Positions 1 through 11,617 of a stretch of 64,000 nucleotides of DNA are shown one piece after another. The stretch comes from Phytophthora colocasiae (taxonomy: Eukaryota > Oomycota > Peronosporomycetes > Peronosporales > Peronosporaceae): assembly GCA_018806915.1 (NCBI GenBank), contig JAGKQI010000105.1, positions 3,720,001-3,784,000 of the forward strand, written 5' to 3'. The notes under the pieces are model-generated. The model had not been told where the DNA came from and searched no databases. It saw only the letters and a program-made list of their open reading frames with translations. Both the position numbers and the translations under genes were made by a program. Numbering within the stretch: position 1 is the stretch's first letter; the number at the start of each line of letters is the position of its first letter.

Positions 1-2214
1 GTGAACCCGGGCAGCTACAATACCCAGCAGGCCTTCGTCGAGGTCCTTGTTGAGGGCCTTCAGCTTCTGCATGAACACACGCGCAACAATGTCCGGTCGA
101 TCAGATGCCTTCTCTCCACGTCTAAGATTTTCCTTGATTTCAGGCCAGTTCGGGTTACACGTCATGGTGATGAACAGATTGGGTGCACCCGTCTCTCGAA
201 CTATAGCCATTGCATCCAGGAAACGCTGGTACATGTAGCGCGGCCCTCCCGTAAAGGTTGGAGGTATAATAACCTTACGGCCGATGTTTTCTGCTTCAGG
301 TTCAGCTGGATCTACCCCTGTGTCCCCTGGCTGTCGTGTAGTAGCCGTAGACCTACGTTGTGCCTCTTCTTCATTTGCAGCCACTCTGTGTACATCGACA
401 GATTCGTTCCGCAGGGCATCGGTGAGACCTTGCAGTGTTTCCAATCTGTACTGAAGTTGGTTCTTTTCTATGAACCGCAAGCGTTCTTGCTCACACTTGG
501 CCCATTGGTCCACACAATACTGCTGGGTCAGGCGACCTCCTCGGAGAATGAGAGAATTGCTCGTAGTTCGGTCATGAAGAATATACGATTCGTACTCTCG
601 GAGTGACATCGTCAGTGGTTTACCGTTACGGTCCACGTGGTCACCCACATACGGAAGTTCGTATGTCCATCCTGGCTCTCCGTACGGAAACAGTAGAGGG
701 TATTGAAGTGGATCGTAGCTCTCACTCGTTTCATAAATTCGTTTGAAGCCTCCCTGACGGGTGTTTAAGATGATATCTCTGTGCTCAGCCGCAGCTCGAT
801 CAATAATGATAGCTGCCACTTCGGAGGCAGTGGGTACATTGTGGGTACCCGGATTTGTGTTCCGCGCCACATGCAATCGAAGCCGGAGGTCCTCATCGCG
901 AGGGAGAAACTCATTGAGACGCAGTGCAGGGTTATCACCAGGTCTTGCTTCACCAGCAGCTAATTGCCGTGCAAACTGCTCCACGGCTGCTTGGTACGCC
1001 GGTCCAGCACGATCAATCAACAGTCTGCGAGCGTTTAGAAACTGTTGTGTGTACCCGTTGTGAACAGTAATCACCTGATCGATTGTTCCCAGTATGGCCG
1101 GGTCCAGTCCATCTGTCATCCCCATACGGCTTGCTACGCGTGCTTCCATATCCGGATCATTAATGTATACTTGCGCAAACATCGCTCGCCGGTTCGGTGG
1201 TGGTAGCAATGCTCCCATGCGATGACAGACAGATCCCTGTACGCGGAAGTTGTACACACCACTTCGAGTTACCCTTTCATCGACGTTGAGAGAGCGGGTA
1301 CCATTGAGGTGAACGCGAAGACGTTGTTGTATGCGCGGATCGATTGCTTAAATCTCGGGTTGCCAAACAGTCTGTTAAGTTCAGCTGCAGCTTCGTGACT
1401 GGGGGGAACATCCACCAATCCCTTACGACAACAATTTCCTTCGCTTTCATCCGGAAATTTCCAAACGCCGCAGTGCTGACACACTCGCTCGTGCTCCAGG
1501 GTATCGTCCGTGTACCGGGTGAAATAATGGCGACTGCCAGGAATGATAGCGGGATCGAACTCTTCGTAGTACGCAAGCCCTTTTTGGTACTTTCGAGACC
1601 GGCGTTGAAATCGGACTTCCTCTCTTCGACGATCAAGATCTTCCTCCGTCATAGCCGCTCTTGTCGCTCGTCGAGCGGTGGCGTCTTCTTCTAATTCACC
1701 GGGATTCATTAGCGCTCGCCGAGCTCTCGCACGTTCGGCATCTTGTCGCCGATCTCGATCTATTTGCGACTCCGATCGGTTCGCCCTGGCCCGACGTTTC
1801 CTTTCCGCATCTGCTGCACGAACCCGAGCTAATTGAGACGGTGTCATATTGGCTCGGGAACGCCTGGCTGTTGGACTACGTCGTTGCTGTGGTTGATTAT
1901 TTGTTGCAGGTTCCATGCCTACTGCAAATCCAGAGTCGGCAGGTCGTGGAGGTTCTGCAACTGCGATTGAAGTACTTGCCACCGTCACATTTTGTTTGAC
2001 CCGATATCAACAGCCTGCAACGCGCTGACAACGGCCGGAATAGAGTCTGCATTCTCCTGTTCTCTCGTCTCAGACTGCTGCTTCCTAAACCGCATCAAAG
2101 CTGCACTGAGGGTCTTCATCCGTCGTCGCTTTGCAGCAGGTTCTTCGTGACCTTCTGGCGCGCGATAAGCTGCTTTGATTTCTTCTTCGCTTCCATACTT
2201 GAGCTTTCTCCCCA
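1..2214 (-). pseudogene. Helitron Rep/helicase, N-terminal part, decayed and cut by window edge
   Basis: Translated on the minus strand, positions about 1310 to 1 form one open frame with the marks of the Helitron_like_N domain: GVYNFRVQG, VCHRMGALLPP, then YPLLFPYGEPGW and FITMTCNPNWPEI. The rolling-circle HUH nuclease and PIF1-like helicase would lie beyond the left edge. Upstream, 1269-1988 holds the usual basic N-terminus, a CxxC pair (VCQHCG) with a later CC, and AFTS, but in another frame. The frames meet near 1300. Positions 1985-2214 give a further basic stretch, with ATG at 2214, in a third frame. The gene therefore has one certain and one possible frame break and is probably a dead autonomous-type Helitron. 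Family assignment is firm; the N-terminal start is uncertain. Confidence 0.85.
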
Positions 2215-2230
2215 TCGTTCCTACAAACAC

Positions 2231-3080
2231 TTAACACAAACCTACGTTAGTCTACACTCTTCCTTTCTTCATTGTCTACTTCTTGGCGCTTCTTGTTGTG
2301 CTTGAAAAACGTGCGGTAAGCGGTTCCAGATGCCGCGGCAAAAAGATTTCCTTTTTCCCGAAGTAGAAGGTCTCAGTTCGCCGCTAAACAAAAGGTAAGT
2401 CATAAGCCCTCAAGTCACTGTCCCCAATGACTCGGCAGGTCCGCGACCATGCCACGTGGCTGTCCGCACGCGCCCTGTCGCGGACTCGGGAGCACGGGAA
2501 TGGGGTCACCCCCAAAACCAACGTGCCGGTCCCATACACGACCACTCTCCGAGGATAAGGCAGGCGGCCCGGCCAAGCCGGCTCTTCTCGCCACATGGAT
2601 CTGCCTCAGCGCCTCGGTGGGGTATGAGACTTCCCATGCTGCTGGCGGGCAAACATGGGCGCCTCAGGGTCGCGGCTCCGGAGAGTTCCCGGAGCAAAGG
2701 TGCGACAGGACTAAACCTTAGTACGTGCAACGGGGTCCAGCTTCAACCTCCTTATCGCCCTCGTGTCCTGGAATTGTGCCTCCGGGGGTAGAAATCCCCG
2801 CCTCGGAACGACACGTTTTGCCAGAGAGGAACGAAAATGTGACTCTACTGTAACGTTTGCTTCGAGAGGGTCGTCCTGGCAACTCTGGGCAGGGAATGGG
2901 CTCCTCTGGGGGCTGGCTAGGCCTCATCAGTATGGCCGTCTTAGGATGTCCATCCCTCCGTGCAGTGGTGGATATCTCACCCAATGCACGGCTCCGGTTT
3001 CCCTCTCTAACGCGCACAGTAAGTCTCGGTTGCCCCAGAAGGTACCAGTTCTCCCAACAGGCGGAACTCCCGAAGCCGTA
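2231..3080. other. GC-rich stretch with no recognised gene
   Basis: Between the Helitron 5' end and 3080 there are only short overlapping open frames on both strands. The longest are about 110 codons and none carries a recognised motif. The base composition is unlike the AT-rich DNA that follows. It may be a remnant of another mobile element, but I could not identify its ends. Confidence 0.4.
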
Positions 3081-3492
3081 AAGACTTTATTAATACGTTA
3101 ATATTCTATGTGGCTACACCTACCTACCTTCTCTGCGGCGCTCGCTTCCTCCTCGCTGCTCTAGAGCCCGCGCCGTTCGCGCTCCTAGTGTCGTCGACGG
3201 CGCCGATGTTGAAATGAGCGAAAATGTGAATCGAAAAATCCGATTAGGTTCGAAAAATCCGATTAAGTTCGAGAACGTTCCAGATATGTCCGAATAATTA
3301 TGTGGACAGTGCTACTTTTGTCATTTCTGGAAAGAAGGTTCCAGTCAATAGAGTAGGTGCAGTTGCTTTGATGGGAGGAAAATGTATAGAAATGTCTCGA
3401 AAAAAAATGCTAACCGAGAGGCTCAGTCCGGTAGAGAGGGGCGTGACGGACTGACGGACAGACAGACACGTTATGATTTTAGGTGGCGGGAA
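3081..3492. other. Intergenic DNA, short direct repeats
   Basis: I see no gene here. The stretch has a small palindrome around 3089-3104 (TATTAATACGTTAATA). It also has two adjacent copies of a roughly 19-base unit (CGAAAAATCCGATTARGTT) between about 3230 and 3270. Confidence 0.5.
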
Positions 3493-4050
3493 ATATTGTC
3501 ATGATGCCTTGAAGTTCTTGACCCCTTACATGTCGATCCAGTTGTTTGGTGGATCAACGTGAATACTTGCGCCACTGCGAATCGACCTGTCGCAACACAA
3601 CACACACCCATCAATCCACAATACCATTGGTGATTATTGCTACAATGTCCTACCGTTGTTATATAGACCACGTACCATATACCGGGAACGACGGTCGACT
3701 TGATCTTGGAAACGGGAGGATCTAAGTGGTATCCTTCGATACCTCCCGACGCTGACTCCAGTCCGGACCAACGTTGCGCTTGTAACCGTAGTCGAACACC
3801 AGTTCTTCACCCACCGCGATGTCGCACAGCGCCCAGATGGTGATGTGGTGTACGCCACTCACACTCACCACCTTCGCCGTGCAATTCGGGGTATCGCCCT
3901 CGTGGTTGATAAACTTGCTCTTGTTGCCGTCCCGAAGCGCATCCAGCACGGCATCTTCATTGAGATCGAACAAATAACTCATTTCCATCTTGTCGTAGAT
4001 CAGGCCGCTACGTTCGGCCTCGTCCTGCGACAGCACCGCGCCATTATCCT
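3493..4050 (-). pseudogene. Third, truncated copy of the E(z) SET-domain 3' end
   Basis: Minus-strand 3722-4036 encodes the last roughly 104 residues of the E(z)-like SET protein found twice elsewhere in the window, from LSQDEAER to the stop. It is followed by the same 3' flank, down to 3493. It matches the minus-strand copy at 12189-12750 with only scattered changes, for example SGLIYDK in place of RGLIYDK. It stops abruptly at about 4050, where the truncated WD40 gene begins. It lacks the N-terminus, CXC domain and first half of SET, so it cannot make an active enzyme. It is best read as a rearrangement scar at the outer end of the inverted repeat. Confidence 0.85.
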
Positions 4051-4054
4051 ATAG

Positions 4055-6011
4055 ACTTCTTTTGAAGTCAAGTGTATTCGCTGGAATTCTTTGAATGAGG
4101 TAAGGGTGTAATGTTACTATTTGTCGTTAGAGAGTTGTTCGAAAGACAATTTGCCGCTGTGCAGGACGAGGTCGCGTGTTCGTTCACAAATCGCAACGAG
4201 ATTCATATTTTTGACTTGCACAAGTTTCCTAACAAGCCGCAAAAGGTGCTGAAGAGCTCCAACCAGCCTTCTTGTGGGTACAGTGATCTGGTATATTTGC
4301 CTGCGGTGGAGTCGACACTGCCCAACTCTCGACAAGCGAATAGCAAGACAAAGGCGCGCTTGAAACCTGTTTACATAATTGCTGGGGATATGGATGGAGC
4401 GATCCGAATGTGGGATCCGCGCTCCCCTTTGCGGCCTATGTGGAGCTTCCTCGCAGGATCGCACCCAATCAACTCCTTAGTGTTATCCCCGAACAAGCAG
4501 TTTCTTGTCTGCGGCAACGAAGCTGGAATGATCATGGTACGTCCTTTTGTGTTCTTGCACTTACTGACGGAATCACTAACATGATCGTTTTTTGCTGACA
4601 GACCTATGACATTCAGCACAAAATTGTTCCTGTGTTTGGATCGAAGCCTGTGCCACAAAAGATGGGGACGTTTAACATTATGGAGGCCATCAAACGTAAG
4701 AAAGTAGCTACTTTGTTTTTGATGACGATGGCGGAACTAATGCTTCTTCGTATTTTTTCGACTAGCATATATATCTCCTGCTCTAATAGAGTCTGTGATA
4801 CTCTCAAGTCGGTACGCTGCAGACAGAAAGCGCGGGGAAGTCACGCACAGAACGTTGTTCTGCATGGAGAATATCAAAGCGGCCATCAGCGCTCGTCGCA
4901 GTTTTCTGGGCTCGACGCCGAGTCGGCAAAGGTGTCTTTGCTGTCGTCGCCTCGACGATCAAGTCTTGAGTCAAGACAAGACTTGAGTCAAGACTTGACA
5001 GCTTGATCTCCGCGATTTGCATGATGCCACTCAGCCACAGCTCGAGTGAGGATATCCACTCGCTCACTTCAACGCTGCGGATCGCGGAAAGCGGCTGCGG
5101 GGTGTACATGTATTTTAGATCACAAGCAGTGCCGACGGCGACGAATGATGAGCTGCGGGTTTTTGACGCTCCTGCCCCGGACAGCTACCGTCGGTTAAAT
5201 GGCATTCTCGCTCAACGAGGAGCGAGTCGTTGCCCGCTCGCCATGAACTCTATGGCAAACAGTAAAAGTATCCGAATGTCGCTTAACATGTAAGAGCTCT
5301 CTACAGCACAACATGGATCAAGGATCAAGATGGATCCCCTGGAATTATGTCCATGCACCTAGTGCCCCACTCCGAAACACAAGTTCTATGCCAGCTGCGC
5401 AACGATTGGGTAGTGGTCATCGATTACCTCAGTGGCTCTGTTACCAAACTGCACACGTTCATCCGAGGTACGAGCTCTCACTAGCTGCTTGATTATTATT
5501 CTACTCACGACGTGCTTGTACAGGTTTAACACGGAGTCAGAAACCAAAGGTTGAAGCGTCCCCATCAGTGCTCTCCATGACTTCGGAGAATGAGCATCAA
5601 CGAGATTTCTTGCCTCGCTCTCTCAGAAACTCATGGCTTTCCTGTCATCGTTGTACGGGTACTCTTCTATTCGACAAGTCTATCATGTGCACTGGAATCC
5701 ACGACGCTACGAGTTTAAACGTGATTGACTTGCACCAACTGCGTCGCACTACAGCTTCTGACACTATGAAGAACCTGAACTCAAGCGAGAGTGGCGTAGC
5801 GAATACTGGACGATCTGGAGTCGAACGTCTAGATCGATTCCGCATTCCCACTTCTAGTGTCGTTACAGCAGTGACTGCTCATCCGAGTCAGCATGCAGTA
5901 ATATGCGGAGGCGAAAGTATGCGGCTACAAGTACTGGGTGTCATGGGCCAATCCGATATCTCCGCACAACGGAGTCCAGACGAAGGGAATGAATGCAGTC
6001 AAGCAACCTAG
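4055..6011 (+). pseudogene. 5'-truncated, interrupted copy of the WD40 gene
   Basis: This is the mirror copy of the intact WD40 gene at 16314-18423. It begins inside exon 2, so the promoter, the PIP box and all of exon 1 are gone; the adjoining DNA is the SET fragment. Exon 3 (to about 4537), exon 4 and the last exon (to 6011) are still readable and nearly identical to the right copy. Exon 5 is split after 4814 by 516 bp absent from the right copy. With no start exon and a broken exon 5 it should be non-functional. I take the right copy as the reference because its exons join in frame across every junction. Confidence 0.85.
4815..5330. other. 516-bp insertion within the left WD40 copy
   Basis: The right arm reads directly from CTCAAGTCGGTA into TGGATCCCCTGG. 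The left arm has 516 extra bases between these two strings. The segment includes a short quasi-palindromic run of GTCTTGAGTCAAGAC-type repeats near 4965-4995, and ends in tandem ATGGATC/AGGATC motifs. I found no clear terminal inverted repeats or target-site duplication. The ORFs inside have no recognised domain. Origin unknown. Confidence 0.7.
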
Positions 6012-6143
6012 AAGAGAGATGAATTGTAGAAATTGCCGAAGCTTAAGAGAATTCATGACCATTTTTCAACTGTAGTGTCAACATTACCGTAACTTGCCAG
6101 ATTTGTGCTATCGCACTTTCACAAGGTTTCGCCATAAAAAGAA

Positions 6144-9100
6144 ATGGCTGCTAAGACGGAGGTGATCGTGCTGGATGACGACAGCAGCGACGCGTCGTCC
6201 GGCAGCGAGACGTGGCGGGCGTCCGCGTCTACTACGCCGCCGACGTCTCCAGCGCCGCGACGGAGGCGTGCGCAGTCAATCGGTTACAACGACGCGGTGA
6301 AGGCGGCGCTGGCGATGGCTGCGGCGTTTACGGTTGAAAAAACTGCTGAGAAGGGGAAGAAGGAAGCTCCTGCACCGCCACTGCTAGCTACGAAGACCAA
6401 GAAGAAGACAAAGAAGAGACCTACCAGCAGTGACAAGACGCCAGTGCAGTTTAAACCAAGGGAGAAGGATCGAGGGACGAACAGTTATAAGATCGCACAC
6501 CAACAGAAAGCAACGGAGAAGCGTCGATCTACAGGATCTTTGAAGCCTACAAGGAGGTCTAAGTTAGACTCTAACATCCTCAGCTGTAGCTCGGACTCGG
6601 ATTCGAACTCGAGTTCAGACTCCAGTCCCAGCTTAGACTCTCGATGCAAACCAAAGTCTTCTTCTTTTTTGCATCGACCAACCAGTGCATCGGGAGGAAA
6701 TGCACGACCGAAGGCTAAAGATCGACGTCGTGCCAAGAGCAATAAGAACAACTGGCGAGAAGAAGAAGTGTCAGCGCAGAACAAGCAGCCAGCGAAGGTG
6801 GTGGATTTGCTGTCGTCTTCCTCCTCGAGCTCGTCAGATTCATCGCGTGGTCGTCGCTCACACGTCTCGTCAATGGCTTCAGTGTCATCGTTGACATCGT
6901 CGGACAGTGAGTCGCTTCCAGAGACGCATGTACAATCAGGGAAGAACCGACTGATGCTGAATGGCCGCGTGCAAATGGGAAACAAGCCACGTCCAGACAG
7001 TCAATCTAGACAGCATGGGAAAACTACCGAGCCGGCAGATCGCCCACGCTTCGCATCTCACAGTAATAGCTACCAGACAAGTAAATCGTCAGGAACAGTA
7101 CGTCCTGGAAAACGTAAACGTGTCAAGCCGCAGATGCGTCGGGAGTCTACTAGCGTTAACAACAACGGAGGCAAGATACAAGCGGATCAACCGACGAAGA
7201 GGAAGACGCATACGAAGAAGCCTACTCCGATCAGTTTACAAACTCGTCGTGCTTTGCCGAAACCCGCGACAGCGACCCGGAGTGATCCGTTATCTCTACT
7301 GTCTTCGTCATCGTCGTCTTCAGCAATCTCCTCTTCACCAGATTCGTCGCCGAGACCAACGCCACCTCGAAAATCTGCGGCTGTATCTCCAGCGTCTGCA
7401 CCTCACGTGTGGGAAGGAGAGATGGACGCGTTTGGGCGGTATCGCTGCCGCAAATCTGTTTCTGGTAACTCCAGCACGCCATCCCGTCACGCACGGCCTG
7501 TGTCACCAATGTCAGCATCTGCAGTCGCGGCGAAGTCGATGCCATCGCGAACACCTTCTACTTCGCCGTCGCCGAGAAAGAAACGCCGAGTTGTGTCTGA
7601 CTTTAACATCAATCACATGGCGCTCGATAACCTACAGGCGCAAGAGCGCGAGCTGGCGTGGATTCGATCTCAGCACAAGCAAACGCTGAACCTGTCACGT
7701 CCGTCGAAACCCGTAGCCCACAAAGACAAAGCGCATCGCGAAGTGATCGAAGTCGATGGCCACTCAAGTGTGCATGATGTCACGTGTTCGATGGAAGGTG
7801 GTGCTCATGGAGAACAAAAGAAGATCGAGGTCAAGTCCTCTGATCCTGTTGGACCCGCCCCGGTGATTTCTCATACGGAGATCCTCCACCCTACATCTTA
7901 TCGCGGTGTTTTTTTCGACAAAGCTCCGCCGAATCTGCTGTCGATACGCGATCACGTGTGCAGCGCGCCGTTTGAGTCGGATTGCGACCATCCGCTCACA
8001 TTTTACGGTATGCTGCTGTATCGTCGGTTTCATCTTTATTCAATTCATGCTGTTGCTATGTCTGATCTTGTTCACTTGCTCTGGTTTACTAACTATATGT
8101 GTTGTGAATGTATTGTGTAGACGAAACGGACACGCTGATAAGCCACTGTGCGATCCTGGAAAGCTTTGGCAAGCCAACGCAGTGTATTTCGTCCGTGTTT
8201 CCAACGGAGGTGGTCAAACCTCAGAGCGATGTCACGCTGTCTGTGAGCTCTTTAGTAACGGCGCACCTCCCCATCATTCGCCGCTGCCACCAACGAAAAG
8301 TGCAAGCCATCGTATCGGAGGCGCGTCAGAAGGTCTCCGCGTATCAAGCAGCACTGAAGAAGCACCGTCGAGTTCGTCGCGGTATGTTTTGTATTTCGAC
8401 GCAGCAATACTCGGTAGACTACTGTGACTAAAGATTTTGTGTTTGTAGAGATGGCACCACATATCTTACCTCGCTCTCGTGCGGAAAAGCACGCCGTGAA
8501 GCAGCTCAAGACTTTGCAGCACGCGTGTGCCTTTGGTGTTGGAGATGTCTCGTTTCAGATGGGTCGTGGCGAGAGTTACGTGCGAGAGAAGACACTATCG
8601 TCGCTGGTCCAGATTAACCGCAGTGTATTGGTTCGTCCACTGCGGAAGTACACGACGAGTGTTGGGCTGCGCTTGAACTATCGTGTTGATGACGACCCGA
8701 TCCTACGGTACACAGCCACCACGAGGCCAAGTGGAGGTGGTAATGTTGGAGAGTTGTCGAAGAAGAACGGCCTACGAATCGGCAATGTGGCTGATGAGGA
8801 GGTGGTGGAGTATGTGCTTCGTCTGGTGATTGGTCGTCTCGGAGACTCGGAGCAGGTATTTCACGCGCTGAAGAGCGAGCTCGATTTTTCTCAAGCGTAC
8901 ACAGCATACAGCGAATTGAAGAAGCTGCACGACGCGAGGCAGCGAGCAAAGGCGAGATTGGATCACGTGGAGAAGCTTGGTCACGACGGAGTGCATAGGG
9001 GAGATGCTGATGTCGCGGCTCTCGTGAACTTGATGGAGCAGTCGTCACTGTCGAAAGTCTCCCGCGCAAGATCCTTGAGTTGGCGCTTACAGCCACCGAT

Positions 9101-10753
9101 CTGCAGCCTCGAGTCGAGCATCGTGGACGGTCTCGTGGACAGCGCGTCGGCGGGCATAGCGGCGATGGGTTTGCGAGCGACGGACTCGTACAACGAGTTG
9201 GTGGACGTGTACTGCGGCTCGTTCTGTCGGATGTGCTACACGTACAATTGCCACGAGCACGGCGGCGACCATCCGCTCCCTGCCAGACGCGTGGATCCCG
9301 CGTACCCTCGAGTCGGAGTGGTGCCGCGTGCTGCTTGTGGTGATGATTCTGTCGAAGATGCGTGTGATGTTACGATGTGTGGTTCCTCGTCAGATGAGGA
9401 GGTGGTTTATCTAGGCAGAGAGACGAACAGCACGAAGCCGATGCTCGATCCGTCAGAGTACGTGGATGCGTCCCATGTCCCGCTGGTGTCAAGAAAGATG
9501 CGGTCGTTCCTGTCTACAAGTAGTGTCTGTTCCAAGCTGTGCTGGAAGGTTGGGGACGTGAAGAGCATCGTCAAAGGTGAGGGTAACGATATACCAGCAG
9601 TGGCGCTGGGTGTGCTTCGAAAGCTTCGTGAAACAATGGGCGACAACTCGTGTTTGCTGGCCGCTGTGGTGGGTTCAGTGTCGTGTGGGGAAGTGCATCA
9701 GTGGATCGAGAAGGAGAAGGCCAGTGGAGAATACGGTACGGCGAGTCGTCGTACTCGCAATTGGAAGCGCGGTCGACGGTCTGGCGGGAGTAACCACGAG
9801 TTGGTGCAACGGACGCGCAACCAGCGCCTGCAGGATCGCGGCACGGCGAACCACGAGTACGAACCGTGCATGCACGAGGGCATGTGCGACTCGACGGGGT
9901 GTTCTTGCATGAAACGTGACCACATGTGCGAGAAGGCGTGCGCTTGTTCTCGTGACTGTCCGAATAGGTACGCGCTGCAGTGCACAGCAGTATGTCAGTG
10001 TCAGATGGAGGTCTGGCGATGATCGCCCAAGTATTGAACGATCACGTCGAGTGCAGCTTCAGCGCTGTGTCGTTCGTGACGACAAAGGCCTTTGGTTGGG
10101 GGTGAGACTGGGAGGGCTGACTAGTCTGTGTGTGTTCTGTCGACAGGTTTGAAGGTTGTTCATGTTCACCAGGTGAATGTCGTACGAGTAAGTGCCCATG
10201 CTTTACAGCTCTGCGCGAATGTGACCCGGATGTGTGTGTGTCGTGCGGGGCGAGCGAGTTGGCGGTGTACAGTACCGTTATGGATGGCACGTGCGCACGC
10301 ACGACGTGTGGCAATATGAACGTGATCCGTAGGAGGCACAAAAGGTTGGGCATGAGTTTTTCATCCATCCATGGATACGGCATGTACGCGCTAGAGCGTA
10401 TTCTAGCGAGCGAATTTGTGTACGAGTACAACGGCGCGGTGCTGTCGCAGGACGAGGCCGAACGTAGAGGTCTGATCTACGACAAGATGGAAATGAGTTA
10501 TTTGTTCGATCTCAACGAAGATGCCGTGCTGGATGCGCTTCGGGACGGCAACAAGAGCAAGTTCATCAACCACGAGGGCGATACTCCGAATTGCACGGCG
10601 AAGGTGGTGAGTGTGAGTGGTGTACACCACATCACCATCTGGGCGCTGTGCGACATCGCGGTGGGTGAAGAACTGGTGTTCGACTACGGTTACAAGCGCA
10701 ACGTTGGTCCGGACTGGAGTCAGCGTCGGGAGGTATCGAAGGATACCACTTAG
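6144..10753 (+). CDS. EZH2-like: Enhancer-of-zeste-like H3K27 methyltransferase (PRC2 catalytic subunit), intact copy
   Basis: Four exons join in frame: 6144-8007, 8121-8381, 8449-9967 and 10147-10753, giving about 1416 residues. All introns are GT-AG. Residues 1-600 are Ser/Lys/Arg-rich and low complexity. Exon 3 has the E(z) Cys/His segment (VYCGSFCRMCYTYNCHEHG), a SANT-like helix region, and the start of the CXC domain (EPCMHEGMCDSTGCSCMK). CXC continues in exon 4 (RFEGCSCSPGECRTSKCPC, RECDPDVC). The SET domain (about 1285-1400) contains FINHEGD with the NH motif and ends with ELVFDYGY. CXC directly before SET is diagnostic of the E(z) family, which trimethylates H3K27 within PRC2. The animal homologue is about 750 residues, so the long N-terminus is unusual. 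Start: ATG at 6144 after AAAGAA. This is the only intact copy of three in the window. Confidence 0.9.
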
Positions 10754-11554
10754 ATCCTCTCGTTTCCAAGATCAAGTCGACCGTCGTTCCCGGTATATGG
10801 TACGTGGTCTATATAACAACGGTAGGACATTGTAGCAACATAATCACCAATGGTACTGTGGATTGATGGGTGTGTGCTGTGTTGCGACAGGTCGATTCGC
10901 AGTGGCGCAAGTATTCACGTTGACCCACCAAACAACTGGATCGACATGTAAGGTCAAGAACTTCAAGGCATCATGACAATATCTCGGTTATAGTAAATAT
11001 AAGGAGGAATGATTGTGGACACCTGAAAACAAACCAAAGCAGTTCATTGAAATGGGGAAGTTGTCGATAATCCGCCAGAGCCAACTATCCCTATCCAAAC
11101 AGTATGAGCAAGGATTGTTTTTTAATAAAGAAAGCTACAAGTCTATTAAATCAATTTATCCAGTTGAGTGAATGTCGCAACTCAGCAATCGATTCGTTTT
11201 CTAACTCGATGTCAATAACACCTTTTCAACACACCTAATGTACTAGATAATCGTGACACCGCTATTTTCGGTCATAGTAGCCTGGGAATTATTCCGTTGT
11301 CTCCTACAATACACACAACAACACGGCCTGCCATGTATTACTATTATATCGCCGGAACATCATCAAACAATTCTGCTCTTTGTCCAAAGCACGTTGTTAT
11401 TCTTATACAATAAATGTATGTTTAAATATAAATGGCTGTTGCAAAAGGTTCTCTTGCAGTCGCATGATCACGTACAGGCTGAAACCTGATACTATACTTC
11501 TGTCAGATCGGGCATCTCACAGAATAGACAACCCACTAGCCTGACTAGTAACTT
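10754..11554 (+). other. E(z) 3' flank within the left arm
   Basis: This is AT-rich sequence after the E(z) stop, repeated in inverse at 11618-12421. A 78-codon open frame (11253-11489) appears in both arms, but it has no recognised domain and is probably chance. I see nothing else. Confidence 0.6.
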
Positions 11555-11617
11555 TTATAACTACTCTACCAAAGAAACCCCATGTGCCTTATCCAAAATT
11601 CGTAAAGAACAACAATA
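11555..11617. other. Unique spacer at the centre of the inverted repeat
   Basis: These 63 bp separate the two arms. They are flanked by CTGACTAGTAACTT on the left (ending 11554) and its reverse complement AAGTTACTAGTCAG on the right (starting 11618). The spacer itself is not palindromic. Confidence 0.9.

Larger units (their letters stand above)
4055..11554 (+). repeat. Left arm of large inverted repeat
   Basis: This arm is the reverse complement of 11618-17754, with a 63-bp unique spacer between them. Positions near the centre pair by x + y = 23172. The left arm is 7500 bp and the right 6137 bp. Most of the difference is an 833-bp segment (9204-10036) missing from the right arm and a 516-bp segment (4815-5330) missing from the WD40 copy on the right. 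Elsewhere the arms differ at only scattered bases. Confidence 0.93.

Noticed and set aside
1..606. 201-codon plus-strand frame at the left edge
   Set aside because: It is the antisense of the Helitron coding frame, whose conserved motifs lie on the minus strand.
2384..3017. Minus-strand frames in the GC-rich stretch as genes
   Set aside because: Short, overlapping on both strands and without motifs; likely chance frames in GC-rich DNA.
11253..11489. 78-codon frame present in both arms of the inverted repeat
   Set aside because: It is doubled only because the DNA is doubled; no motif, AT-rich, no sign of coding.
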